Assembly (NCBI GenBank): GCA_029204225.1
Contig: CM055097.1
Span: forward strand, 71,345,952 to 71,409,951
Direction: 5' to 3'
Source of the DNA: Diphasiastrum complanatum
Lineage: Eukaryota; Streptophyta; Lycopodiopsida; Lycopodiales; Lycopodiaceae
Length of the DNA stretch: 64,000 nucleotides
Below are positions 1 through 9,639 of the stretch, piece by piece (positions within the stretch are counted from its first letter, which is position 1; every line of letters starts with the position of its first letter). Made by a program: the position numbers and the translations under genes. The notes beneath the pieces are model-generated. The model made no database searches. It was not told the origin of the DNA and saw nothing but the letters and a program-made list of their open reading frames with translations.

Positions 1-188
1 TTTTTTTTTCAGGTCACTACATGGACTGCTCGAGAGAAAATGTTCTAGTTGTTTTATTTTTTGGAAAGAAGTGGTTGCATTTGGAAATGTCTTAACTGCT
101 GAATCAAGTGAAACATGTTTTTCAGAGAAGTTGGTACGGATAAAAGTGTGGTTTCTAATTTCAAAGGTGTTTAAAATAGATTGTCCCT

Positions 189-2420
189 TTGCCATACCCT
201 CACGACGATTTTCATCAGCCTAGGAGACGTTTTACAACTATGTTTCCATCGATGTCATTGCAAAAAAAAATCTGTTGGAATAATGCAGATATTTTCAAAA
301 TGAATGAACTCGTTCTTGCCAAGTGTTCATTATACAACATTGATGACGTTGTTGATTGTGTGGATTTTGAAAGGGGTAGTAGTTTGCACTGCTAAATTCA
401 AAGGCTACTATCCCAGTGAAAAAAACTTGCTTGTTATCGTGAAGGTGACGTCAATTACAATAGAAGGAAATATTGCGAATGCCACAACAGATGACGGAGA
501 CCCTTTCTACATGCAAAATCAAACAATGATTTGGTGTTTCTCAAAGCTAACTTTGCACTCTAAAAAGAAAAAAATATGTATCATTTACTGAACCATTAAG
601 TGAGTGTCTTACGTATTATTCTAAATGTTCAGATAGAAACAACATGAAAAAAATGTTGGGCCATCCTTGTGGTTCAAAAACGGGTAGCATCCAAAAAAAA
701 CGTCGACAAGATCAGTAGATGTAAAAAATAGATCCGCTGATTGCAATACAACAATATCAAGTAATTATAATTTGGATATCTTGACAAGAATCGAAGATAT
801 TTCTCAAGGTCGTAATATGTCAAAATCAAGTAACTATAACTCGGATATCTTGACAAGAATCAAAGATATTTCTCATGATCGTAATATGTCAAGAACAAGT
901 AGCTATAATTCGGGTATCTTGACAGATGTCGAGGATGTAGTCACTCGCACTAATATATCTGCATCAGCATATAACTCAGATATTCTTACAGGTGTGGAGG
1001 TGTTGGAGAAGCTCTTGATAATAAAAATAAAAGACGTCATTCTGAAATCAGCATTCAAACAAAGCGTACATCGAAATTGTCAATTTTCGCAAGTGCAAAT
1101 GTATCCAAAAGACATAATTCAGATTTTTGAGAATTCGATTTCGATGAACATGATTACACAGGCAACATATTATATGATGCTAATATGACAAAGATCCTGC
1201 AAGATCAGGATGGTCACAAGCAGATGAACTTTTGGAAGATCTACAAAGAGAGCCTCAAGTAGATTCAACATCCTTTGGAACTACTCAGAGTCTCAAAAGA
1301 AAACGTGTGCTTGTTTATGCTGCACCAAAAAAACATAATATGTTTTATCGTCAGAAATATAAGGGAAACATTGATGCAACCATGTTGTAGTAAGTTGTGC
1401 ATTCGACAAATTACCTACAAAAAATGTGAAGACTTGCGACTAGTGTGTGGAGAAATTGAGGAGTGACAAACATAATCAATTATTGCAGATGTTCAAATGC
1501 ATCAATCAACGAATATCAATTCTATTATGGAGAAGATTATCGACGAGTTCGGAAATTGGGTCAAAAGCAGCAGATGCAGTTGGAAAAGATGCAGTCTCAA
1601 CTTTGATAAAAGGATCAAAGCCTTGAAGATTTCATGGTAGATGCGACAAAGAACCTGAGAAGTTTCGCAATAGGACTTTTCCTAGCCGCTGGTGTTCAAT
1701 TTTTGCAGGCAATCACACTATGATTGGAAATGTACAACGTTGAAACAACGTATGATTGAATACTATTCTGTCAATTGTAGCAATTCTACGGGCCATGAAA
1801 CAACCTTTTGCCTTTGTTTAATTCTCGAATTATCCAACAAAGGTATGCTAAGCTTCATGTATCGAGAAGCCTACTTATTCAAGGGGCCAGACGGGAAAGC
1901 CTTTTAACTTTGGGCCTTGGATTTTCAGAACGACTAGCTCTGCCAACTCCAATGGAACAGAGTGCTCCTCCTACTAATCTAATGGAAGCAGAACCTCATT
2001 GTGTTAATGAGCAATGGAACTATAGCCTTGATCACGAGAGTGGTCCTTTAGAGCAATATTCTGTCTATGTTGTTGCGCAACAACAAGCAGCTAGACAATG
2101 GACCAAAGCGCCACTTGGATGTTTTGCATGCGGAGAAAACCATTGATGTTCGCAAATAACAGTGCCATCTTTTGATTTATGTTGCAGATGTGGTTGAGGC
2201 AATGCATGCTTTTCCAAACTCCCACGCATTATGGCCAACCCTTTCGAAGAATGTCCACGTTGCTTGAATGTGCCGGTGTTTTCCATGAAACTTGTACACA
2301 ATGGAACAACGTGCCTCAGCAATTACTTGCCAAAACATTTCATGGGAGATTTCCAATAGATTCTGATATGCTTTTATGCATATAGCTTTACCATCCAACG
2401 TAGGTTTGATACACAATTTT
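189..2420 (+). pseudogene. Degenerate coding-like region, unidentified
   Basis: I do not recognise this gene. Several plus-strand stretches read like protein but change frame or stop repeatedly. They include a repeat-containing frame (772-1188), a frame at about 1210-1390 rich in charged residues, one at about 1520-1700 resembling a helical gag-like segment (KQQMQLEKMQSQL), and 1808-2146. That last frame leads into Cys-rich text (a CFACGENH motif near 2120, then CCRCG and ECPRC in the same reading), which suggests a metal-binding region interrupted by stops. The combination of a helical segment followed by Cys clusters would fit an eroded retroelement gag, but this is inference. It lies upstream of, and in opposite orientation to, the minus-strand gypsy remnant at 2.6-5.4 kb. 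A disrupted host gene is an alternative. Confidence 0.3.
757..1005 (+). repeat. 69-bp in-frame tandem repeat, about 3.5 copies
   Basis: Consecutive units of 69 bp encode 23-residue repeats with a shared SxYNSDILTxxxDI core. One copy begins near 757, with others near 829 and 898 and a partial copy near 967. The unit length is a multiple of three and the frame stays open through all copies, so the repeat probably expanded while the sequence was coding. Divergence rises toward the last copy. Confidence 0.8.
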
Positions 2421-2615
2421 GGGTTCCCTCCAAAATATCAACATTGCATCTGACTTTTCTCGGTCTATGAAAAGATGTCATCGTGGTTTGCCCTGCTGTA
2501 TAAGACAACATTCCAAATTTGATTCATCGTTAGAATCTTCATCCCTCCTCATGAATTGCATCAGCCATAGCGCTTTGTATTGTAGCATATTTAGTATGGC
2601 GTTTCAGCTCGCAGT

Positions 2616-2969
2616 CTAATAATATAATCTCTTACTTCCTCTCTTTTTCCCCATTTTAATTTTACTTAGGAGGAAGAGATCTTCCATAAATTTTTTGGGC
2701 TTAAATCTCGTAATGAGAGCGGCTTTAACCACTTCCCAATCTTGTCGTTCTACTTCATCTTGGTTATTAAAACAATCTTGAGCAGCTCCAACCATAGGGA
2801 ATAGTTGAAGTTTATCTTGTGGAAAAACTTTTCTATTAAACCCTACACGATTCAGAAAGATCTGGAGAAATCTGGATGGATCAAATAACCCATTGTATTT
2901 TAGTATATCTAGACAAGGAGACCTTCTAACAATAATTGGTGGTGGGTTCAATGGTCCTTGTTTAGCCAT
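2616..2969 (-). pseudogene. Ty3/gypsy gag fragment (element 1)
   Basis: This 117-codon minus-strand frame has the layout of a plant retrotransposon gag capsid segment. An N-terminal P-rich stretch is followed by an LDILKYNGLFDPSRFLQIF motif and then a QDWEVVKAALITRFKP segment matching the usual 'W..l...l...F' end of the gag core. It stops early, and downstream (below 2616) the frame is broken by many stops. It is oriented like the PBS and LTR at 4564-5445 and probably belongs to that element, with a long leader between. Family assignment rests on motif pattern only. Confidence 0.6.
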
Positions 2970-4563
2970 AATACCAAATTAAGTCATATCAGACAATGAG
3001 ATTGGATCTAGAATTTTCAACAAAAATCCTATCTCAGTTCAGATCAGATCAGATCTGTAAAATTCTGTATTACTTGAAAATAATCAGATCGATTCTAATT
3101 TTTAGGAAATAGATCTTGATCAGTGATCGACACTAAAAATGAATATTTTTTTCAAATTTCCCATCAAAATATATCAGAATGGGATCAAAAAATTTGACAG
3201 TGGCCTAGATCTGGTAAATCAAAACCTAAGAATAGTATTGCCGAAGGTTTCCTAGCAAAGCCAGACTCGACGAAGGTTCTTCACTTTCTATTTTTGGTAA
3301 AAGATCGCTGATTTGGCTATTTCTTGACAATATGGCATCGTCGACTTTATAGTGAATAAATCTGACACAAATAAATGTGTGGTAGAACTGGCGAAGGTTC
3401 TTCTTGACAAAAAATAGGGTTTTTGCCGCTTGTTCAGAGTAAAAGTGACTGTTTTGGAAGATCCTGATGGATCTAATCTTTGCCAACTCTCAAATGATAA
3501 ACTACTATATTTAGAATCCTTAGAAAACACAACAAAAGCTATGGCGTAGAATCAAGATTACTACTGGTATTTTTGCAAAAAAAAGGTTTTTTGACAAAAA
3601 TATGACAATATGACAACTGATCTTTCGGGAAACCTTCGCCCAACTTACTGATTAACAAAAATAGTAAGTGGGACTGACATAGACTCTGGCGAAAGTTTAG
3701 GCAAATATTTTTTTTAGAGAACTGATATTTTTTGCAGAGAGTTAGTAAATTTTCACAAAAGGTACTAGATGAACAATCACTTTGGCCTTCTATTTTTAAG
3801 TATTATTCTTTGCCGACTTGGCGGTAGATAAATTTGAATCACCCCTATGCACAGTGAATTGATCAAAGGTTCTTTTTCTATATTTTTTAGGGTTTTTTGG
3901 TGTTTTTTGATGGTTTTTCTGATGTTTTTGCAAATCTGTTGGGAATTAATCTTCGCCCTTTAATTTGAAGGATCTGTGAGTGTAACTCAAGCTTCATGCA
4001 ACTCGGCGAAGGTTTCTTGTAAGAGGATAAAAAGTTATCAGATCTGATGATGATTTTGCCTCCTTTTTGTTCAAATCTAGCAGAATAACTCACTTTTCTT
4101 TTTTCTTTGGCTTTGCTCTAAAGTGCTAGCCTTCATCGTGACCCCTTCACCTCCAGAGGAGTAATATCCATGGAGTTGATTGGCCTTTGTACAAATGGAT
4201 GAAAGATAATTTTGTGTATGTGACTCTTGGGCATCGACCGGAGTGAGTATGCATGTCGTAACATTTGATATGAACTATGCATGATGAAGCTGGTGGTCTA
4301 AGGCTTTGTGGGTCGACTCCATAATTAATAAATTATTTTTTCTGATTTGTCAAATCCAAATGGATCTGAAGAATTGTGATCTGAATAACTATCCATGTTC
4401 AACAATCAAATTTGATTTCAAACAAGAATATCCACTCAAATCAAGCAAAATCACCCCTCAATCTAATCCTAATGTGCAATTTTAATCCTAATCATGCCAA
4501 AACAAGATGCCTAATGCAAGCTAATCATTTACCAAAAATGCTGCAATCTAAAAAATTGGTGTA
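2970..4563 (-). other. Leader region of gypsy element 1, no gene
   Basis: No convincing gene is visible. The stretch is AT-rich with T- and A-runs, and motifs such as gcgaaggtt and aaccttcgcc recur. It lies between the gag fragment and the PBS on the minus strand, so the simplest reading is an untranslated leader plus insertions. Short frames at 3226-3530 and 3887-4093 look fortuitous. Confidence 0.4.
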
Positions 4564-4583
4564 GCTTCCCGAGAACAGCGCCA
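4564..4583 (-). promoter_or_regulatory. Primer-binding site of gypsy element 1
   Basis: On the minus strand the sequence TGGCGCTGTTCTCGGGAAGC sits four bases after the LTR end. It closely resembles the TGGCGCCGTTGCC-type tRNA-complementary site of plant gypsy elements. Together with the LTR terminus it fixes the element's orientation as minus. Confidence 0.65.
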
Positions 4584-4587
4584 AAAT

Positions 4588-5445
4588 TGTAATGGGTTTG
4601 ATTTCCTAGCCTATTTTCAACCCAAGATCCAAGCACTCAAGCATCAAGAAGATGAAATTAGTTGTCATGCGTAGGTTCGTTCCCATGAGAGCAATAACAT
4701 ATCTCAAAATTCAACATGTATGGAAGATCCACATCTAACTCTAACATCCATTAACCCTAAGCATTAACACTACAACATTAACTGCACGATCTATTAACCC
4801 TACGATCCACAATGAGATAGATACTTGCTTCTCTCTCTCTCTTTCTCTCTCACAAAAAACATAAGAACATACAATCCCAATAACATTCAGATCCAACAAT
4901 TAGCAAATACAACAAAAGCATGAGAGATGGAGGGAAAAGGATAGAGAGCAAGGACATTCACAAATCCATTCCATAAGAGAGCCAATCTGCTTATATTGAA
5001 ATGAAGATTTGAACATGAGGAACAACTTGAGTTTGCCCCTATTTATAGTAGAGAGGAGGGCCTTGGCCTCAAAATCCATTTGGCCCATTTCTACCTCCCT
5101 AACTATTCAAACTTAAAAAAGAGTGGATAATTGGAAGGAACCAATTTGAAATTGAATTTGAACCAATTTTGGTGGGAACCCCTATTTTATTCACTAACTT
5201 GACATTTAGGCCCTGCGACATTAAAAGTCCCGCAACCTAAAGTCCTTTCATTGACTTTCTAATTATCAAATAACTATGTGATCATTGGGTTGGACTTACA
5301 CACACAAGGTGCCAAATTCCTCTCACTTATTAACTAGGGTTAGGATTGCCTTGGGATCTGCAAACCCTCCAACATTTACTTCATTTCTTGGAGGGAGCCA
5401 ATCCAACCCTGGAAGATGTAGCCGAAATTGACCCCATCATTTACA
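4588..5445 (-). mobile_element. 5' LTR of gypsy element 1
   Basis: Read on the minus strand, the segment begins TGTAAATG near 5445 and ends CATTACA at 4588, giving the imperfect inverted termini expected of an LTR. It is followed directly by a tRNA-type PBS. A TATA-like CTATAAATAG lies near 5039-5049 on the same strand, suitable for driving the retrotransposon transcript. A CT microsatellite lies near 4828-4853. The lower boundary is well supported by the PBS. The upper one is inferred from terminal similarity because no second LTR is present for comparison. Confidence 0.55.
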
Positions 5446-6131
5446 CATGGGAGTTGCAGACCAAAAGGACAGAGATGTGCAAGAATGCATTGTGACAACC
5501 ACACACCTCACTATTATGCATCATACTAGACACGACATTTTTTAGCATTCACTGCAAGACTCGTTTCATGCAGATATTTCCATGCACCTTGCATTGAGTT
5601 TGAGCTACATGGGCATAACCTAAGCTCTAGTAATATTATGATTGATTTAAATTTGCTAAGCTAATTATAAAATTAGATCCACATTAAACTATAGTATAAT
5701 AAATTGATAAAATAAGTTAAAATGATCAGAACGGGTGAAGTGGAATTTGGAAAGCAGCCACACGAATTACTATGATCAACAATCAAACCTGAAGTACACC
5801 AAGAGCTAATCCAATCGACACAAATAAAGGTTTTAAATTTTTACCATCACGGATCACTCTAGAGTCTAATCAATATAGAATCAAAGTTATTGCAAGGTAT
5901 GAGAGAAAATGGCACAACATTGCTTTTCTTACACATTCATGTCTTACAAGATACCTATTTAATTTCTACTCAATCTTACTCAATATTAAGTTTTGCAATT
6001 CATGCATTTTCAAATCAAGACTATCTCTGATTATAAAAGGCCTTTGTGATATTTATGAATCACAACTTTTTCGTTCAATTATTTCACAGAGACATCAATG
6101 CAGAAAAGTGGGCAACGACCACTTATAGAGA
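5446..6131. other. Intergenic, UGT 3' flank
   Basis: No gene is seen. The part nearest the UGT (about 5900-6130) resembles the DNA at 17.6-17.85 kb next to the UGT pseudogene. The shared words include aattcatgca-type text, 'aaggcctttgtg' and 'cacagagacatcaat', so it belongs to the duplicated unit and probably carries the UGT 3' UTR. Confidence 0.5.
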
Positions 6132-7580
6132 TCACGTGTGTGTATGCGTAGTTCTTGCTACTTGAATAAAAGCATGTAATGCGTTGTAAGAAGATCCACC
6201 TTCTGCTACAGACCTTGCTGCCTCCTCCTTCAGTGCTCTAGCTCTCCTCCTGACAGCTCGTCCTTGCTCCCCGTGCATCAGCTCCCTCACTGCTATTTCT
6301 ATAGCCCCAATATCTGCGAAATCATCTGCTCCTTTCTGCAGCTTCACTCCCACCTTGAAATGCTCTGTCACTATCCTGCTGTTCAGGTATTGATCAGCGA
6401 ATTGAGGCAGTGGCAGCATGGGCACCCCGCTGCAGATGCTCTCTAGGATGGAGTTCCAACCGCAGTGGGTCATGAAGCCACCTGTGGAGGGGTGAGAGAG
6501 GATGAGCAACTGTGGAGCCCAGGTGGAGATGATCAGGCCACGGCTATGGGTTTGAGAAAGGAAACCTTCTGGAAGTTCAATGGGTTCTGTAGCAGCTGGT
6601 AGTCTTAAATTCCAAAGAAATGCTTGTTGGCAGGCATCTAAAGCTTTGGCTAACTCTTGGATCTGACGAATGCTCAGAATAGCTATGCTACCGAATGAGA
6701 TGTATAAGACTGAAGAGGGTGCTTGCGCATCCAACCACTGCAGGCATTTAATATCTGTCTCTGAAAATGCTTTTTGATCAGTGGGTACGACCCTGAAGAA
6801 CTTGGAAGGAAGTATCGGGCCTAGTGGGTAGATGGGCACCTTATTTGGGTTGATGGCTGCAGTTCTTGCTGCATCTATGACTTCTCCTTCGATTTCATAA
6901 AAAGAATTGACAATTATTCCGGGTGATTCGTGAAGCCTAAATATGTTGCGGAATGTATACTCCCTCCACTCCTTCGGGGCGCTCTGCCGCCAGTCCCCTG
7001 GCAAATCAGAGCTATCCAACGGCGGTAGTCCAGGAATGACGATATCCCTAGTTTCGGGAGCCACGGGAGCTATGCCTTGTTCAATGAAACGAGGTAGATA
7101 CAACATAACAGCAAGACATGTAGATCCGCAAGTGTAGAACGCATATCGTGGGATCTTAAGCTTCTTGGCTATATCTAGTGACCATCCAGCAAAAAAATCT
7201 CCTATTATACACAGTGGAGGAGGAACAGAAGTCTCCTTCTTTGAACCTTCGATGAGCCCATTCACCACTTGCTCAAAGGCTGGAGCCATATTCTCTGACA
7301 TTCTAATAGTCGCCTGAAGGCTATCGGTCCCTTGATCTATGTCGTGCTCTTCAACTGGCACATCGTCTGGAAGTCCTATCAGTCGAATACCAGGACTGAA
7401 TCCCGAACCATGGCTCTTTCTAATCCTTGCAATTCTGTGCTCTGCACATACGAAGGTGATGATGAAGCCTTGAGAGACCAGCGTCTGTGCAAACTCTAGT
7501 GCTGGGATGATGTGTCCTTGAGCAGGAAAAGGGACAAGTACAGCATGAGGAGCTTGAGCTTGAACCTGCTCACAAGCCAT
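6132..7580 (-). CDS. Family-1 UDP-glycosyltransferase, intact and intronless
   Basis: The predicted protein has 482 residues, the usual length for plant UGTs, which move a sugar from a UDP-sugar onto small acceptors in the cytosol. The N-terminal domain carries the catalytic His in PFPAQGHIIP (residue 23) and the partner Asp in IIGDFFAGW (residue 128). The C-terminal domain has a complete 44-residue PSPG donor-binding box running from WAPQ (residue 354) to FADQ (397), with the HCGWNS core. The final Gln is the residue usually linked to UDP-glucose preference. I chose the ATG at 7580 because its GCCATGGC context is strong; an upstream in-frame extension begins only with TTG. No intron is needed. 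A decayed paralogue lies at 17.8-18.8 kb in the same orientation. Acceptor specificity cannot be read from sequence. Confidence 0.95.
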   Translation of the reverse strand: MACEQVQAQAPHAVLVPFPAQGHIIPALEFAQTLVSQGFIITFVCAEHRIARIRKSHGSGFSPGIRLIGLPDDVPVEEHDIDQGTDSLQATIRMSENMAPAFEQVVNGLIEGSKKETSVPPPLCIIGDFFAGWSLDIAKKLKIPRYAFYTCGSTCLAVMLYLPRFIEQGIAPVAPETRDIVIPGLPPLDSSDLPGDWRQSAPKEWREYTFRNIFRLHESPGIIVNSFYEIEGEVIDAARTAAINPNKVPIYPLGPILPSKFFRVVPTDQKAFSETDIKCLQWLDAQAPSSVLYISFGSIAILSIRQIQELAKALDACQQAFLWNLRLPAATEPIELPEGFLSQTHSRGLIISTWAPQLLILSHPSTGGFMTHCGWNSILESICSGVPMLPLPQFADQYLNSRIVTEHFKVGVKLQKGADDFADIGAIEIAVRELMHGEQGRAVRRRARALKEEAARSVAEGGSSYNALHAFIQVARTTHTHT

Positions 7581-7630
7581 GGCCACCTCAAATACTGAGA
7601 GCAAAGCAACCTATGGAAACAGCACACTCC

Positions 7631-7648
7631 CAATATATTTTATATATC
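7631..7648 (-). promoter_or_regulatory. TATA-like box upstream of UGT
   Basis: On the minus strand a TATATAAAATATATTG stretch lies about 50-70 bases before the chosen ATG of the UGT. This is a plausible distance for a TATA box plus a short 5' UTR. It is a motif match only. Confidence 0.45.
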
Positions 7649-7998
7649 ATAGGATGCAACATACAGGAAGAGTGCAGTTCGTATTGAAGACAAGGAGGAT
7701 AAGTGCAGTGTTTTAATTTGAGTGGCACATAGGTGCTCCTCAAAAGAATAGAATGAGATGATTCTCAGAATTGTTGTGAAGTCTGAATTACATGGCATTT
7801 TCAATACCTGGGAATACGTGCTTGGTAGAAAAGAAATTAGTTCATTTCATATGGCTTGTACAATTGAGATATTTCTTGCACGTGGCTTAGGAATGTTTGT
7901 TTGGTCTTAAAGTACTTTATCTACTTTTGCAAGGACGAAAGAAATTGAACAAGAACATTGTGTTATACCATAAATGCCTTGCCATAATGATGTTAATC
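7649..7998. other. UGT upstream region, no gene seen
   Basis: About 350 bases of AT-rich DNA with no open frame or recognisable repeat, presumably UGT promoter sequence. Confidence 0.4.
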
Positions 7999-8605
7999 TT
8001 ATCTAAAATGGTCTAGGGATACATTGCGCACAAGCACAAAGTGCGCACATGGATGTACCCCCGCTCTCGCCACGTACCACCCGGATGCCGGAGAGCCAAT
8101 AACTTGTGTCCGCTGGGGTCCTACCCACAAGTGCCCAAGAACTTTTTTTCCCGAGCAGCAAAGTCCAAGGCACCCGTGTGCCAGCCATGCCATGTGTCCC
8201 GTGTGCAAGTGCCCACCTGTCTCGAGTGCCAATGCCCACCCTTTCTTGGGCACCACCCGCATGTCGTTGGCTACACCTATCCCGGGAGACCACTCATCCC
8301 GGGCACCAGCACCCACTGGTCCCAAGCACCAACACATGCGCTATCTCTCGTGGGCACCCACACACATGCAAGTTAATGGGGGAGGTTCCACTTGTATGGC
8401 TCACGTGACAACCCCTTTGCGGATGGGATATACTCGAGGTTGCCATGTGGCACTCCAACAGTCAGCAGACGCAGGGAGTCGAGAGCAATGCCCGGGGGCC
8501 AGGAGCCGGTTCCCGAACATCAAGACTCGGGAATCGGTGGCTGGGGCAGCCGGAATGGGGGGGGTGTACAGCCCAAACTTACCCCCTATGCTTGATTTAG
8601 CCTAA
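7999..8605. other. GC-rich island with short direct and inverted motifs
   Basis: This 600-base stretch is far richer in G and C than its surroundings and is open in several frames on both strands at once, which is expected from composition and argues against a real gene. Motifs such as gtgcccacc, gggcacc and cccgggcacc recur in both orientations. It ends at a G-run near 8558 followed abruptly by AT-rich DNA. Part of an unrecognised LTR or a decayed satellite are possible explanations. I cannot assign it. Confidence 0.4.
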
Positions 8606-8940
8606 GGCTCTAAAATGTATGTAAGTACAACTTATCTAGCAAAAACATGATTAAATTTAGATGCAAGGTAGCTAGTTATTTTAACAAGTGATGAAATAAG
8701 TTTGAGAGTCTGCACATTAGGCAATTTTAGTGTCATTGTGTGTGCAATGGAGATATTGCATGAGTATTTGACCATATTTGGTTTATTTGATTTCCGTAAA
8801 TTAGTAGTTGATTTATGGCATGTTATTTTGAAGCTATAAGAAGTAGAAGAAGCTTTAGTCTTCAAGGATGAGTTGTCTTGCAATACAGTAATGGCATATT
8901 GTAAGATAGCAATATTTTTTTCAAGTTTGCAGTATCATAT
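8606..8940. other. AT-rich DNA, nothing recognised
   Basis: No supported feature. A short minus-strand frame (8632-8883) has no recognisable motif. Confidence 0.3.
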
Positions 8941-8942
8941 AA

Positions 8943-9570
8943 CATTTCATAAGGTAGTAATTAGTCTCATTGTACAAGATGTAAATATGCCTAGCTCTTT
9001 GAGATATCCGTAGTCACAGAATGTTTCACCAAATTTCGAGACTAGCTCTTGGACGGTACGAATAGCCTCATTCACTACTAGGCGACATAGAGGATCCCAA
9101 GGAGGGGGCCTGACCTTGCTTTGTCTAAAGGAGGAAATAACATCTGGGTGAGGGAATCACATAAAACGGACATGATTTCACAAACACCAGATTAGGACCA
9201 ATCGTACATGGCAATAGGAAACAAAGTACCTATAATATATTCGTACAAATTTCTTTGCCAAACAAACTCGGGACTATGATAGCAATGTCACCCGGTCCCT
9301 CATCGAGTAAGCTCTCAAACATGGAGCACTAGCTAGGATCAACAGTAGCAGGGCCATCATGGTGCAAGGGAGAAGTGGCATGTTGCTCAAACACTGGTGG
9401 CAAGCTAGTCAACTGGGATGGAAAACCAGTGTCGACGAGTGCACGTGTGCCCGTTCTATTAGTGCCAGCTACTCTTTTCTCAATAGACTGGTCACTACAT
9501 GATGGGTTGGGCGGAGAGCTACGACAAGATGATCAGAGCCGATATTGGGATTCTGTCATTGCAATGGCAT
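8943..9570 (-). pseudogene. Possible two-exon coding remnant, unidentified
   Basis: On the minus strand two blocks read like protein. The upper one (about 9570-9240) includes TGTRALVDTGFPSQLTSLP and FESLLDEGPGDIAIIVPS, with two internal stops. The lower one (about 9130-8943) includes RLVVNEAIRTVQELVSKFGE and ends at a stop. A GT after the upper block and a pyrimidine-rich AG before the lower one could define an intron of roughly 100 bases. I do not recognise the family. A captured gene fragment or transposon ORF are both possible, and the whole reading could be chance. Confidence 0.25.
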
Positions 9571-9639
9571 CTGCACCCAAAAAAATAGTCAAAAAGACAT
9601 TTGCTATGATCTTTATTATTTAAACCGTAATAAAAAATT

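Noticed and set aside
6264-7137. Plus-strand frames inside the UGT
   Set aside because: They are antisense shadows of the intact UGT coding sequence.
8003-8605. Overlapping open frames on both strands in the GC-rich island
   Set aside because: Several frames on both strands are open together because stop codons are rare at this composition; none has a domain, and no start or splice context stands out.
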